A DNA stretch of 64,000 nucleotides, taken from positions 124,001 through 188,000 of the forward strand of contig CAVZCV010000021.1 in NCBI GenBank assembly GCA_963773875.1, given 5' to 3'. The stretch comes from CAVTYH01 sp963773875. Its GTDB lineage: Bacteria; Planctomycetota; Planctomycetia; Pirellulales; JADZDJ01. The notes below the pieces were generated by a model, which was given only the letters and a program-made list of their open reading frames with translations, was not told the DNA's origin and ran no database searches. The translations under genes were made by a program, and so were the position numbers. How positions within the stretch are numbered: the stretch's first letter is position 1; each line of letters opens with the position of its first letter. Positions 63,542 to 64,000 of the stretch are shown here, one piece after another.

Positions 63542-64000
63542 TCACTTCGGTCCAAGCGTGCAAACAATTCGCTTGCCCTGCTGCATCGGCGGTGCTTCCA
63601 GTTTGCCAGCAGGTTCCAGCAATTCCAGGATTCGCTTGAGCACGCGGTGGCCTTCCTCGATGTGCGCAAGCTCACGGCCACGAAAGACCACAGAAACGAT
63701 CACTTTGTCTTTGTGCGCTAGAAAACCTTTGGCCTGGTTAGCCTTGGTTTCAATGTCGTGATCGCCCGTCTTGGGCCGCACTCGGATCTCTTTGATTTTC
63801 GTATGATGCGAGTGCTGTTTGTGCTGCTTTTTCTTTTGCGAGTATTTGAATTTGCCGAAATCCATAATTCGGCAAACGGGTGGCTTCTCGGCGGGTGCGA
63901 CCTCCACTAAGTCCAATTCCAACTCACGAGCCATATTCAGGGCTTGAAGCGTGTCGAGCACACCCAATTGAGCCCCGTCGGCGCCAACAACCCGCACTTG
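63542..64000 (-). CDS. infC: Translation initiation factor IF-3 (start outside window)
   Basis: The visible part has 153 codons, open to the window edge (QVRVVGADGAQLG at the first bases), so the N-terminus is missing by about 20-30 residues. The core phrases EVAPAEKPPVCRIMDFGKFK, KKKQHKQHSHHTKIKEIRVR and KVIVSVVFRGRELAH identify the family. IF-3 binds the 30S subunit and checks start codon selection. infC often begins with a rare start codon, which cannot be seen here. Confidence 0.96.
   Translation of the reverse strand, partial: QVRVVGADGAQLGVLDTLQALNMARELELDLVEVAPAEKPPVCRIMDFGKFKYSQKKKQHKQHSHHTKIKEIRVRPKTGDHDIETKANQAKGFLAHKDKVIVSVVFRGRELAHIEEGHRVLKRILELLEPAGKLEAPPMQQGKRIVCTLGPK

Overview
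The window looks like a chromosomal segment of a member of the Planctomycetota, probably in or near the Pirellulales. This is inferred from family content rather than from a marker gene. The pointers are a decayed integrase of the kind common in planctomycetes, dispersed exopolysaccharide genes, a very large secreted alpha-2-macroglobulin, a flotillin/NfeD pair, a bacillithiol-type PIG-L deacetylase, and many secreted proteins of unknown function. No rRNA or CRISPR array is present. One tRNA (Asn, GTT) was found.

Layout. 1-3.6 kb: minus-strand ABC exporter operon (membrane-anchored protein with a broken frame, ATPase, permease cut by the window edge). 3.7-10 kb: bacterial alpha-2-macroglobulin. 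10.2-18.7 kb: housekeeping and mixed genes (aroA, iron alcohol dehydrogenase, thioredoxin-like protein, cysC, BON protein, two family 2 glycosyltransferases, two secreted proteins). 18.8-21.1 kb: NfeD-like protein plus flotillin. 21.3-32.9 kb: polysaccharide locus with WecG-type and GT4 glycosyltransferases, an initiating sugar transferase, an O-antigen ligase/polymerase-like protein, a Wzz-like protein, a FemAB/GNAT-like protein, and a single 1219-residue polypeptide joining polysaccharide deacetylase, flippase and glycosyltransferase. 32.8-36.6 kb: carbonic-anhydrase-like protein, PlsC-like acyltransferase, CdsA-like cytidylyltransferase, secreted metallopeptidase-like protein. 36.6-38.9 kb: gene-poor, with decayed genes and short repeats.

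39.8-44.2 kb is a GC-rich two-gene operon that looks acquired. It holds a secreted cysteine-rich arabinofuranosidase (GH54 type) whose lamin-tail domain is interrupted by repeat modules, followed with a four-base overlap by a VKOR-thioredoxin fusion likely to make its disulfides. 44.8-49.5 kb is an RND efflux pair without an outer-membrane channel gene. 49.6-54.5 kb is an integrated-element zone: methyltransferase, tyrosine-recombinase pseudogene, small HTH protein, two overlapping unknown ORFs, a tiny leader ORF, and a serine recombinase whose reading frame runs into the tRNA-Asn gene on the other strand.

54.6-64 kb returns to core genes: lipoproteins, bshB1-like deacetylase, SWIM zinc-finger protein, DegT-type aminotransferase (frame broken), CsgG-like lipoprotein, xerC, a strong shared terminator, an orphan NarL-type response regulator, and the translation cluster pheS-rplT-rpmI-infC on the minus strand. 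Four otherwise good genes carry single-base frameshifts (near 2.85, 38.16, 38.49 and 57.2 kb). Decay and base-calling error cannot be separated from this sequence alone.
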